Shown: piece by piece, positions 10,524 through 21,425 of the stretch
Layout of the letters: the number at the start of each line of letters is the position of its first letter
Numbering within the stretch: position 1 is the first letter of the stretch
Source of the DNA: Zea mays
Lineage: Eukaryota > Streptophyta > Magnoliopsida > Poales > Poaceae
Direction of reading: 5' to 3'
Length of the DNA stretch: 64,000 nucleotides
Assembly (NCBI RefSeq): GCF_902167145.1
Contig: NC_050104.1
Coordinates: forward strand, 7,772,001 to 7,836,000
Position numbers and translations under genes: made by a program
The notes under the pieces: model-generated
What the model saw: the letters and a program-made list of their open reading frames with translations, nothing else
Database searches by the model: none
Told to the model about the DNA's origin: nothing

Positions 10524-12803
10524 GAAGCAGTGCTCGTCGACTTTCTCCGCGCAAACGCCGACGTCTTTGCGTGGAGTCCCTCGGACATGCCCGACATACC
10601 GAGGGATGTCGCCGAGCACTCGCTGGATATTCGGGCCGGAGCCCGACCCGTTAGGCAGCCTCTGCGCCGATTCGACGAGGAGAAGCGCAGAGTGATAGGC
10701 GAGGAGATCCACAAGCTAATGGCAGCAGGGTTCATCAAAGAGGTATTCCATCCCGAATGGCTTGCCAACCCTGTGCTTGTGAGAAAGAAAGGGGGGAAAT
10801 GGCGGATGTGTGTAGACTACACTGGTCTCAACAAAGCATGTCCGAAGGTTCCCTACCCTCTGCCTCGCATCGATCAAATCGTGGATTCCACTGCTGGGTG
10901 CGAAACCCTGTCCTTCCTCGATGCCTACTCAGGGTATCACCAAATCCGGATGAAAGAGTCCGACCAGCTCGCGACTTCTTTCATCACGCCCTTCGGCATG
11001 TACTGCTATGTCACCATGCCGTTCGGTTTGAGGAATGCGGGCGCGACGTACCAGCGGTGCATGAACCATGTGTTCGGCGAACACATCGGCCGCACAGTCG
11101 AGGCCTACGTTGATGACATCGTAGTCAAGACAAGGAAGGCTTCCGACCTCGTCTCCGACCTTGAAGTGACATTCCGATGTCTCAAAGCGAAAGGCGTCAA
11201 GCTCAATCCCGAGAAGTGTGTCTTCGGGGTGCCCCGGGGCATGCTCTTGGGGTTCATCGTCTCTGAGCGAGGCATCGAAGCCAACCCGGAGAAGATCGCA
11301 GCTATCACCAGCATGGGGCCCATCAAGGACTTAAAAGGCGTACAGAGGGTCATGGGATGTCTCGCGGCCCTGAGCCGCTTCATCTCACGCCTCGGCGAAA
11401 GAGGTCTGCCTCTGTACCGCCTCTTGAGGAAGGCCGAGTGTTTCGCTTGGACCCCAGAGGCCGAGGAAGCTCTCGGGAACCTGAAGGTGCTCCTCACAAA
11501 GGCGCCTATCTTGGTGCCCCCAGCTGATGGAGAAGCCCTCTTGGTCTACGTCGCCGCAACCACTCAGGTGGTTAGCGCCGCGATTGTGGTCGAGAGGCAA
11601 GAAGAGGGGCATGCATTGCGCGTTCAGAGGCCAGTTTACTTCGTCAGCGAGGTACTGTCCGAGACCAAGATCCGCTACCCACAAGTTCAGAAGCTGCTGT
11701 ATGCAGTGATCCTGACGAGGCGAAAGTTGCGACATTACTTCGAGTCTCATCCGGTAACTGTGGTGTCATCCTTCCCCCTGGGGGAGATCATCCAGTGCCG
11801 AGAGGCCTCGGGCAGGATCGCAAAGTGGGCGGTGGAAATCATGGGAGAGACAATCTCGTTCGCCCCTCGGAAGGCCATCAAGTCCCAGGTATTGGCGGAC
11901 TTCGTAGCCGAATGGGTCGACACCCAGCTGCCGACGGCTCCGATCCAACCAGAGCTCTGGACCATGTTTTTCGACGGGTCGCTGATGAAGACGGGAGCCG
12001 GCACGGGCCTGCTCTTCATCTCGCCCCTCGGGAAACACCTACGCTACGTGCTACGCCTCCATTTCCCGGCGTCCAACAATGTGGCTGAGTACGAGGCTCT
12101 GGTCAACGGGTTGCGGATCGCCATCGAGCTAGGGGTCAGACGCCTCGACGCCCGCGGTGACTCGCAGCTCGTCATCGACCAAGTCATGAAGAACTCCCAC
12201 TGCCGCGACCCGAAGATGGAGGCCTACTGCGATGAGGTTCGGCGCCTGGAAGACAAGTTCTACGGGCTCGAGCTTAACCACATCGCTCGGCGCTACAACG
12301 AGACTGCGGACGAGCTGACAAAAATAGCCTCGGGGCGAACGACGGTTCCCCCGGACGTCTTCTCCCAGGATCTGCATCAACCCTCCGTCAAGATCGACGA
12401 CACGCCCGAGCCCGAGGCACCCTCGGTCCAGCCCGAGGTACCCTCGGCTCAGCCCGAGGCAACCTCAGTTCGGCCCGAGGCGCCCTCGGTTCAGCCCGAG
12501 GTACCCTCGGCCCCCGAGGGCGAGGCACTGCACGTCGAGGAGGAGCAGAGCGGGGCCACGCCTGATCGAAATTGGCAGACCCCGTACCTGCAATATCTCC
12601 GCCAAGGAGAGCTACCCCTCGACCAAGCCGAGGCTCGGCGGGTAGCGCGACGCGCCAAGTCGTTCGTCTTGCTGGGCGATGAGAAGGAGCTCTACCACCG
12701 CAGCCCCTCGGGCATCCTCCAGCGATGCATCTCCATCGCCGAAGGTCAGGAACTCCTGCAAGAGATACACTCGGGGGCTTGCGGCCATCATGCAGCGCCT
12801 TGA
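10524..12803 (+). pseudogene. pol: Huck-like reverse transcriptase and RNase H
   Basis: Same reading frame, 760 codons. RT blocks in order: KWRMCVDYTGLNKACPK, PLPRIDQIVDS, FLDAYSGYHQIRM, TMPFGLRNAGATYQ, and the catalytic YVDD at 11106-11117. An RT-associated RNase H follows, then a second RNase H-like domain beginning MFFDGSLMKTGAGTG, the dual arrangement of the Tat lineage. A Pro/Glu/Ser repeat (see 12407-12521) links to the integrase zinc domain, whose HH residues (GACGHHAAP) end at TGA 12801-12803. All catalytic residues look present; only the stop spoils this part. Confidence 0.9.
12407..12521 (+). repeat. Short tandem repeat in pol linker
   Basis: Roughly 21-24-bp units coding for EAPSVQPEVPSAQPE-like repeats between RNase H and integrase. 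The GC-rich units (CCCTCGG...CCCGAGG) suggest slippage growth of a flexible linker. Confidence 0.7.
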
Positions 12804-13814
12804 GCCCTTGTCGGGAATGCTTTCCGGCAAGGCTTCTACTGGCCAACGGCGGTGGCTGACGCCACTAGAATTGTCCGCACCTGCGAAGGGTGCCAATTCT
12901 ATGCGAAGCAGACCCACCTGCCCGCTCAGGCTCTGCAGACGATACCCATCACCTGGCCCTTTGCTGTGTGGGGTCTGGACCTCGTCGGTCCCTTGCAGAA
13001 GGCGCCCGGGGGCTACACGCACCTGCTGGTCGTCATCGACAAATTCTCCAAGTGGATCGAGGTCCGACCTCTGAACAGCATCAGGTCCGAGCAGGCGGTG
13101 GCGTTCTTCACCAACATCATCCATCGCTTCGGGGTCCCAAACTCCATCATTACCGACAACGGCACCCAGTTCACCGGCAGAAAATTCTTGGATTTTTGTG
13201 AGGATCACCACATCCGGGTGGACTGGGCCGCCGTGGCTCATCCCATGTCGAATGGGCAAGTAGAGCGTGCCAACGGCATGATTCTACAAGGGCTCAAGCC
13301 TCGGATTTACAACGACCTCAGCAAGTTCGGCAAGCGATGGATGAAGGAACTCCCCTCGGTGGTCTGGAGCCTGAGGACAACACCGAGCCGAGCCACGGGT
13401 TTCACGCCGTTCTTCCTGGTCTACAGGGCCGAGGCCGTCTTGCCCACTGACCTGGAATACGGCTCCCCGAGGACGAGGGCCTACAGCGATCAAAGCAACC
13501 AAGTTAGCCGAGAAGACTCGCTGGACCGGCTGGAAGAAGCTCGGGACAAGGCCTTACTACACTCAGCGCGGTACCAGCAGTCCCTGCGACGCTACCACGC
13601 CTGAGGGGTCCGGCCCCGAGACCTCCAGGTGGGCGACCTGGTGCTTCGGCTGTGGCAAGACGCCCGAGGGAGGCACAAGCTCACGCCCCCCTGGGAGGGG
13701 CCATTCGTCATCGCCAAAGTTCTGAAGCCCGGAACGTACAAGCTGGCCAACAGTCAAGGCGAGGTCTACGGCAACGCTTGGAACATCCAACAGCTACGTC
13801 GCTTCTACCCTTAA
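12804..13814 (+). pseudogene. pol: Huck-like integrase and C-terminal domain
   Basis: Same frame. The zinc-binding domain is split by the stop at 12801; its cysteines are in CEGCQFYAK. The catalytic core shows the DDE triad: WGLDLVGPL, ITDNGTQFTGRKF and GQVERANGMI. The C-terminal domain holds GDLVLRL, PPWEGPFVIAKV and GTYKLANSQGE, then NAWNIQQLRRFYP and TAA at 13812. TGA at 13602-13604 separates core and C-terminal domain; again CGA to TGA would explain it. Confidence 0.88.
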
Positions 13815-14044
13815 GATGTTTTCAAGCTGTTCATATACCTCGCACCCACGCAAAGTTTAGTCATCAAGGAAGGGTCGGCCTCGCCTCGGCAAAGCCCGAC
13901 CCTCCCTCGGGGGCTAAAAGGGGGGGGACCCCCTCTGCGTCGAAATTTTCCTCGAAAAAAGATCTCTTTTAGCAGAATATCTTTCGTGCTTTTTGACTAC
14001 TTCGAAAAGCGGATCCTGAAAACGACGGAGTACACGTAAGCAAC

Positions 14045-14927
14045 CAAGGCTGACCGAGCCGAGGGACTCCTACGCCTCCGGGATACGGATACCTCACTCA
14101 TCACCTTCTGCGATAAGTAACTCGCGTTCGGATAAAGTGATTCCGCGGACCGAACAAGTCTTTACGTTCGGAAGCTCTTCTGCCGAAGCGATCCCTCGAG
14201 CCTTCTCGACTGAGTCGGTGACAGGGCCTCATGGACGGGTGAAAGTACGCGTAAGCGGCAAGGCCGACCGAGCCGAGGGACTCCCACGCCTCCGGGATAC
14301 GGATACCTCACTCGTCACCTTCCGCGAGAAGCAACTCTCGCTCGCACAAACATCCCTGTTACCGACAAAAAAGTCCAGATACTCGAAATAAGAGGAAAAG
14401 AGACGCAGCTTTACAACGCAGCGAGGGTGTGTGTTCTGGCCTCAGCGGCCGCAGAAGGCACACGCTACAAGACAATCTGATCCTGCAGGCTCGGGTCTTC
14501 ACGCTGGAAGGGGGCTGTAGCACCCTCGGCATCGACGACACCTTCAGCGAGGTCCGACCTAGCCTCGGACGGCGACGCGGTCCAGGGACTTCTCCGGGAA
14601 TCCGGCCCGAGCAGGCGGCTCGGCCGGTTACCCCTGGGGCCTCGGCCAACCATCTTCTAAGGGCGCCAGCCCGATCCGAGGCCTCGGCTGATCAACTCCG
14701 GCATCGGCCCCGCTGATGGACAACCCGGTTAGGCTCTGGCCAACCAGGTTTTCATTTTCGAGCCAACTCCGCCTCTGTTCGTGCTGATATCGCTACCCCT
14801 GGCCTCGGCTCGTCGAAGAGCGGCCAAGGGGTCTCTTTAACTAAGCTAGAGGAGCCTCAGACAACAAGGTTGATCGAGCCGAGGGATTCCTACGCCTCCA
14901 GGATACGGATACCTCACTCGTCACCTT
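14045..14927 (+). repeat. Three direct copies of a 62-bp motif
   Basis: Copies begin at 14045, 14260 and 14866 and share a core of CCTCCGGGATACGGATACCT (one base changed in the third copy) after a GACCGAGCCGAGGGA-type segment. They differ at only a few positions, so they are more alike than the surrounding sequence. Confidence 0.85.
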
Positions 14928-16835
14928 GACACGGGGCGACTCATGCTTGGTGAAGCGGTTCAGATAATCAACAGGCGAGTCTTAGTGCTCGAAAATGAGG
15001 AAAAACACGGCTCCGTGCCAAAATTACATACATGTTCAGGCCTCGACAGCCATAATGAACAAAAAACCCTGGCATTCAAAGTGCCATTACAAACGGAACT
15101 CCGGTTCCGTCCCCGCGGGTACGAACAACCCCACAAGATTGGGGAACTCGCGGAGCGATCGCGGGCCGACGGGAGGCCCGCCGCCGCCCGATCCGGCAAC
15201 AGCGGCAGTCACCCCCGCCCCGGGCGGCGAAGCAGCTTCGGCAGCGGCTTCGGGGCAGGTGTTACGACAGGAGGACTCTCACCCGCAGAGGACGAGAGCC
15301 AGCCATTTAGGCCAGGAGACGGAGACCCAGGGCTACTGGCGGAGTTGGCAATCTCATCGGTAGAGAAGCCATCTCCGGCTACCGACGCCTCGAAGCGCGC
15401 CGGCAGGTCTTCGCCCTAGTCAGAACCGCCCAGAGCGTGGGCACCGCCCTCGCGGTACGCGGCGCAACCGTCATCCGGACGGAGGGCGTAGTGCTGCGCC
15501 CTAGCCGAGTGACGGCGGCCCACCTATCCCGGCATGGCTGGAGGAAGTCCCCGCGAAACTGGAGGATGCCATTCTCCCCCAGACGCCAGGGGAAGAAAAG
15601 GGCAGCCGACCCACGCGGGGGCAGCCCCCCGACTCGCCTCATCCTCCATCTTGGCCTGGATGACGAAAATCCTTGAGGCCGAGGGAGGGGCAGAGGCCGC
15701 AGCCTGGCTCGCTTTCCCCACCATCAAGCTGGAGGTCACCATCTTGGGTGACCGCCGGTGGAGGGGTGCAGCCGGGCTGCATGATGAAAATCCTTGAAGC
15801 CGAACGATGGCTGAAAGGTACCAACTCCCGCGGAGTTGCGTTCCTCCAACGATGAGGCGAAAAGACGGCGGGTTCCCCCCATCCGGGGGCTTGGAAGGTG
15901 AAAAGACGCGATGCATAAGGAAGGGAGAAGACATGGTCGCCTTCCGAAAGGGGTCGCCCTCCTTTTAAAGGCAACTCTCCCTATGTGCGCCCCCAAACGT
16001 CACGGGCTGAGTCTTCTCCAACACGCTCCAAGGCCCTCCCCTGCGACGCGGGGGCTCGGTCCCGCATGTCATGCAAACCGGCTCAGAGCAGAAGAAGCCA
16101 AACCGTCGCGCGTGGTGCACACAACCGCCCAGCGGTTACAAGAGACCCCCCACTTCTGCCCAGACCAACGGGCGAAAGGGGCGGGCAGCCATGCAGGCGG
16201 CATGCAACCGCGCCAGGTGGACGCGCTTCCCCGACTCCCAACACGCCAGCATGGAGGCCCAGGCCCACGCGTCACGCAACCAGCGCGCCGGATGCTGCAT
16301 GCAAGCAACTGCACCGCCACTTGCGCCACCACCGCGCCTCTTCGGTTGCGGAACCAATACCGCGACTCGAGGCGGCCCAGCGCACGACCCAGCAGCGCCA
16401 GCCTGGCGCGACGGTCAATGCAGCCGAAAGTGGGCCGGCAGTAATGACGGTGGCAGGCGGGCGGGAGCAGCGGTCACGTCGTCGGCCAGGCTCACGTCCC
16501 ATCCGGGGGCAGCAAGAGAACCCCCTCTCACGGCGTGAAGACAGGGCGCCCGTGATCCGTTCCTCGAACGGCTCGCGCACGCGCAACGGCCGCCCTGCCA
16601 ACCACTCGCCCCGTCGCATTAACTCCGCGGCGGGACAGGCGGCGCTTCTGGCAGGAGAAGCGGGCGAAGCTTCGCCTTCGCCGTAATAACCGCGCCAAAA
16701 AAGGTACGCCACGTCGTTCGATTTCGTATCCTTTTCCTTTTTTCCTCTTTCTCTATCTCCTGCAACAGGGACCGGGAAAGGGGGATACCCCGAAAAGGAT
16801 CCTTCCCTGTGAAGGAACCGGGCTCCGAGCCCCCC

Positions 16836-17045
16836 TACTGATCAGAGGTTCGAAGGCTGGCCCCCCGAGGGGTTCAACAGCCGCCTCAGATCGCGTGGGC
16901 CCTACACCCACTACTGGTCAGAGGTTCGAAGGTCGGCCCCCCGAAGGGCTCCACGGCCGCCTCAGGCTACTCGGGCTCCGCGCCCATTACTGATCAGGGG
17001 TTCGAAGGCTGGCCCCCGAAGGGTTCACAGTCGCCTCAGACGCCG
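16836..17045 (+). repeat. 76-bp tandem repeat, three copies
   Basis: Units start at 16836, 16912 and 16988 with TACTGATCAGAGGTTCGAAG, then a GGCCCCCCGA segment and CGCCTCAG. Non-coding. Confidence 0.85.
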
Positions 17046-17757
17046 AGCGAGGGATGACCAGGGGTACGTTCGATACATAACCAAGGCTCGGGCTGCGCTC
17101 CCGAGGTACTCTAGGACATTTCCGAGACCAGCGGGAGCGATCTTGTAACGGAATCCCATCGGAGGGAGGCATCGAGCCCTCGGACCCCGTCGCCAGGGGA
17201 CCGGGTCCGGCAGATCACCGCAGGTACTTTTGGGCGTGCCTCTGGGCCCCTAGTCGACCCCCAACGAACGGGGCACGGACGTCCACTCGGATTACCCGCT
17301 TGCAGCTCACCGGAGACACCATGTTCGGTGCCCATCGAGGGTAACATGGCGCTCTCCCCCCCTCCTTGCGGAAAGGCGACATAGGGGCGTATGTAAAAAA
17401 GCCGAGTCTGTCCCTGATCGCCCTCTCGCCCTGTGCGGAGGCTCGGGGGCTGCTCTCGCAAGACCGGCTCCGGCCGAACCGTTGACAGCGTCAACATACC
17501 AGCCCGAGAACTTGGGCCCCGACCGTGCACCCGGGCTACGGCCAGTTCGCATGAGGGAACAACCAGACCAGCCGAAGCATTACGCAAGGCATTAAGACCT
17601 CGGAGGAGTGAAACCACTCCTCCGAGGCCTCGGGGGCTACACCCGGCGGGTGCGCTCGCGCGCACCCACCGGAACTAAATGCAACCGAGAAAGGCTGGTC
17701 CCCTTGCAAAAAAGTGCGACGAAAGCCTCCAAGCGAGTGCTAACACTCCCTTCGAGG

Positions 17758-17769
17758 CTCGGGGGCTAC
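17758..17769 (+). other. Polypurine tract of the Huck-like element
   Basis: CTCGGGGGCTAC lies immediately before the 3' LTR, the position where plus-strand synthesis is primed. It is interrupted by pyrimidines, as in related elements here (58881-58893). Confidence 0.6.
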
Positions 17770-18260
17770 TGTCGGGGACCATAATTAGGGGTACCCTCAA
17801 GACGCCTAATTCTCAGCTGGTAACCCCCATCAGCATAAAGCTGCAGAGGCCTGATGGGTGCGATTAAGTCAGGGATCAGTCCATACGAGCGACTCGATCA
17901 CGCCTCGCCCGAGCCTAGCCTCGGACAAGGGCAGCCGACCCCGAGGGATTTCCGTCTTGCCCGAGGCCCCCCTCCAACAGCGGACATGGCGAGGGATTTC
18001 CGCCTTGCCTTCGCTAAGAAGCAACCCTGACTAAATCGCCGCGCTGACTGACTGAGTCGCAGGAGCATTTAACGCAAAGGTGGCCTGGCACCTTTATCCT
18101 GACGCGCGCCCCCCGGCAGAGCCGAAGTGACCGCCGTCACTTCGCCGCTCCACTGACCGGTCTGACAGAAGGACAGCGCCGCCTGCGCCACTCCGACTGC
18201 AGTGCCACTTGACAGAGTGAGACTGACAGGCAGTCAGGCCCTGCCAAAGGCACCATAGGA

Positions 18261-18760
18261 AACTCCGCTCCGCCCGACCCAGGGCTCGGACTCGAGCTAA
18301 GCCCCGAAAGACGGCGAACTCCGCTCTGCCCGACCCAGGGCTCGGACTCGGGCTAAGCCCCGGAAGACGGCGAACTCCGCTCCGCCCGACCCAGGGCTCG
18401 GACTCGGGCTAGGCCCCGGAAGACGGCGAACTCCGCTCCGCCCGACCCAGGGCTCGGACTCGGGCTAGGCCCCGGAAGACGGCGAACTCCGCTCCGCCCG
18501 ACCCAGGGCTCGGACTCGGGCTAGGCCCCAGAAGACGGCAAACTCCGCTCCGCCCGACCCAGGGCTCGGACTCGGGCTAAGCCCCGGAAGACGGCGAACT
18601 CCGCTCCGCCCGACCCAGGGCTCGGACTCGGGCTAGGCCCCGGAAGACGGCGAACTCCGCTCCGCCCGACCCAGGGCTCGGACTCGGGCTCAGCCCCAGA
18701 AGACGACGAACTCCGCTTCGCCCGACCCCAGGGCTCGGACTCCGCCCTGGCCTCTGCCGA
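18261..18760 (+). repeat. 56-bp tandem repeat array in the 3' LTR
   Basis: Units start at 18261, 18317, 18373, 18429, 18485, 18541, 18597, 18653 and a partial one at 18709. Two units more than in the 5' LTR. Confidence 0.92.
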
Positions 18761-19278
18761 ACGACCTCCGCCTCGCCCGACCCAGGGGCTCGGGCTCGGC
18801 TTCGGCCATGGAAGACAGACTCGACCTCGGCTTCGGAGGAGCCTCCACGCCACCCGACCTAGGGCGCAGGCCAGCCACGTCAACAGGAAGCGCCATCATC
18901 ACCCTACCCCGAGCCGACTTGGGCCGCAGAGAACAAGACCGGTGTCCCATCTGGCTAGCTCCGCCAGATAGGCAATGATGGCGCCCCGCAAGCCCTGTGA
19001 CGACGGCGACTCTCAGCTCTCTTACGGAAGCAGGAGGACGTCAGCAAGGACTCAACCGCTCCGACAGCTGTCCCTCCGCCAGGCTCTGTTGCTCCTCCGA
19101 CAGCCACGACATCACACCAGCTGGGTGCCAAGATCTCTCCGGCTGCCACATTGGCATGTACTTAGGGCGCTAGCTCTCCCCCGCTAGACACGTAGCACTC
19201 TGCTACACCCCCATTGTACACCTGGATCCTCTCCTTACGCCTATAAAAGGAAGGACCAGGGCCCTCTTAGAGAGGGTT

Positions 19279-19400
19279 GGCCGCGCGGGGACGAGGACGA
19301 GACAGGCGCTCTCTTGGGGCCGCTCGCTTCCCTCACCCGCTCGCGCGGGGACGAGGACGAGACAGGCGCTCTCTTGGGGCCGCTCGCTTCCCTCACCCGC
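19279..19400 (+). repeat. 60-bp tandem duplication after the TATA box
   Basis: A segment starting GCGCGGGGACGAGGACGAGA and ending TTCCCTCACCCGCT occurs twice in a row. The 5' LTR and the partial LTR at the right edge have it once, so it arose in this copy. Confidence 0.9.
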
Positions 19401-19614
19401 GTGGACGCTTGTAACCCCCTACTGCAAGCGCACCCGACCTGGGCGCGGGACGAACACGAAGGCCGCGGGATTTCCACCTCTCTCACGCCCGTCTCCGGCC
19501 ACCTCGCTTCCCCCCTTCGCGCTCGCCCACGCGCTCGACCCATCTGGGCTGGGGCACGCGGCACATTCACTCGTCGGCTTAGGGACCCCCCGGTCTCGAA
19601 ACGCCGACATATGT

Positions 19615-19670
19615 CATTCTCTCTATCCCTCTCTCCATTTGTTTGCCACTTAACACTACAACATTTAACA
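19615..19670 (+). repeat. 5' LTR of the copia element, second part
   Basis: Continues the LTR after the Huck-like insertion: CATTCTCTCTATCCC and TTTGCCACTTAACACTACAAC match the end of the LTR copy near 26778-26836 and 27160. The boundary is taken after ATTTAACA because a primer-like CGTTATCAGCAC follows. Confidence 0.75.
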
Positions 19671-20892
19671 CGTTATCAGCACTGTCTCAAGAAGATCAGA
19701 GGAAGAAAGGGGAAGGACTTGTTTTTCTTGACAAGAATAGAGGGAGCGTTCTTCAAATCAACAGAAAGGTATGGAGCAAACCATCTCCCCTGTGCATCCG
19801 TCGTATGCGCGAAGTTCTACACATTGTTGATGATGCCGATGTTGGAGGCGTTCACTGCTGGGCAAGACGTAGTGATCCCACCAGTGCACGCCATCCCTGA
19901 ATGTCGTGTGCAAGTGCAAAATGTGCACTTCTGTGTGCTGCACGGGTGGACAGCGGTCGTACCGCTGCCGGTGGTAGAGTGCGGCCTCCCCACTGCGTCC
20001 CCGTCACCACTGGTGCCGGTGGGTGACGCGGAGTTGTGGGCAACCACCCCGATGGACGTCAATCTGGCAGCACCACCGCCTCCTCCACCCACTGCAGTGG
20101 CAGTTGGACGTCGTTCCCCAACTCCACCAGCGTCAGTGGTCGTCGAGACCATCACTGCTCATCGTGGACAGCCACCTCGCGCCGTCGACGCCTCGCGCGG
20201 ACGTGTTATCTTCACTAGCTACAACCCAAATGGGGTGGCCCCATCTTCCTCCTCCAATGGGAGGGCCTAAGGGCCCTCGGCCCGGCTGGTGGCGGTTCCC
20301 GCCACGACGACCGGTTGGGGGAGGGGGTGGGGGAGCGGCGCGAGAGCGCCCCGACAGCGGGCTCAGGCGCCAGCCTCAGGTGCACGCCCGCAGGTGCAGA
20401 TGCGCCTTTGACGGCGGCCTGGGCGTGCTCTGGTGGCTTCTCGTCGCACGGGCAAGCGTGGCTGGCCCGACGACCCTTCGGCGCGCGGGCGGCTGGAGCC
20501 CCTGGCGGCAGCGGCTAGGAGAATCCCTGGCGGCGACTGAGAAGTTTGGGCGGTTAAGGTTTTCAAATCCTAGCCGCCCACTTTTATCGTTGGTCTCTGT
20601 TGGGCCACCTGGGCTGGCGTGCAGGCCACCAGGTTGCTGCCTGGCCCACCTGGCAGACCGCCTGGGCTGCTTCCATGGACCAGAAAAGGCATGTTTATCA
20701 TTTTTTAATTCTAAATTTCAGTATAAGACTATGTTTTACATATATTGTATATGCATGTCTGTTTTATTGTGAATATAACAGACTTTAGTTCGTGAATTAT
20801 TTTTGTTTTTACATTTATAATTCACATATCTCTACTGGCTATTATTTTGCATTCTTTTATGTTTGCATACAAATATAGCATTTATTAAGTTC

Positions 20893-21008
20893 ATACTTTG
20901 GGAACCTCAAATCCCCTTCGGGATTGGAGGGGGTTGAGGTGGAAATGAACTAATTTCCTCTCCAATCCCCTTCAACCCCGAAGGGGATTTGAGTTTCCAA
21001 ACTAGCCC
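20893..21008. mobile_element. Tourist-like MITE in the copia leader
   Basis: A hairpin formed by AACCTCAAATCCCCTTCGGG and its near complement CCCGAAGGGGATTTGAG, ending TTTCCAAACTAGCCC before TTA. The left terminus is decayed, so the left edge is approximate. Confidence 0.6.
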
Positions 21009-21019
21009 TTATAGAGTTT

Positions 21020-21300
21020 AGTAGCCCAGAGACCATGCTTGAGCGGCATTTTAAATGTCTATCTCTATGAGGTCTACATCTTTCGGGATGATTATCTATA
21101 CGTGCTATCCAAAATAACAGGATATGGTGTTCTTGAATATTACTTTGATAATTAGTCGAGCATGGGTAGTGGAGACCTAAGCATTGGTTGCGGTTTGTTC
21201 ATTCATGAACTTATCAGCCCAGAGACCATGCTTTTAGGCAGCAAGTTTCTTGCCCACTACTAGGAGATCTACCTCATTAATTTGAGGATTATCTATACAT
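21020..21300 (+). repeat. Diverged direct repeat in the copia leader
   Basis: AGCCCAGAGACCATGCTT occurs at about 21024 and 21210, each followed some 30-40 bp later by GAGGTCTAC or GAGATCTAC and GATTATCTATAC. The two copies are about 186 bp apart. Confidence 0.65.
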
Positions 21301-21425
21301 TGCTCACTAATATTCAAAGTATTTATTCAATTAGAAGGTTTGGAACCTTCATGTAACTCATATCACATGTAATTTTAAGGTTTTTGCATTTGAGCTTACA
21401 ACATCACCATTGTGACTCTTAATTT

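Larger units (their letters stand above)
13815..17769 (+). other. Non-coding 3' internal region of the Huck-like element
   Basis: Nearly 4 kb between pol and the 3' LTR with no protein I recognise on either strand. Open frames here are short, GC-driven and mutually overlapping. It contains a dispersed 62-bp repeat, a 76-bp tandem triplet, and ends in the polypurine tract. Confidence 0.75.
5542..19609 (+). mobile_element. Huck-like Ty3/gypsy retrotransposon
   Basis: A complete element of 14,068 bp with TGTCGGGG...CCGACA LTRs (5542-7213 and 17770-19609), a primer-binding site, one long gag-pol frame and a 4-kb non-coding 3' internal region. Perfect target duplication TATGT flanks it (5537-5541 and 19610-19614). 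Length, GC-rich LTR with a 56-bp array, and the polyprotein resemble the maize Huck family (from memory). The coding frame carries four premature stops, so it is not autonomous now. It inserted in the same orientation as its host copia. Confidence 0.9.
17770..19609 (+). repeat. 3' LTR of the Huck-like element
   Basis: 1,840 bp. Differs from the 5' LTR by eight full 56-bp units (18261-18708, against six), a 60-bp duplication near 19279-19400, a small replacement near 17985-18005, and scattered substitutions. TATA box at 19241-19248. Confidence 0.9.
19671..21425 (+). other. Leader of the copia element
   Basis: Begins with CGTTATCAGCAC, a probable primer-binding site related to the initiator-Met type. 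The first 1 kb (about 19700-20680) is GC-rich and holds open but unrecognised frames in several phases; the remainder is AT-rich and contains a MITE-like hairpin and a direct repeat. No gag domain appears before 21426. Confidence 0.55.

Noticed and set aside
14359..16712. Many overlapping open frames on both strands in the 3' internal region of the Huck-like element
   Set aside because: GC-rich sequence with few stops; none has a recognisable domain or consistent coding signal.
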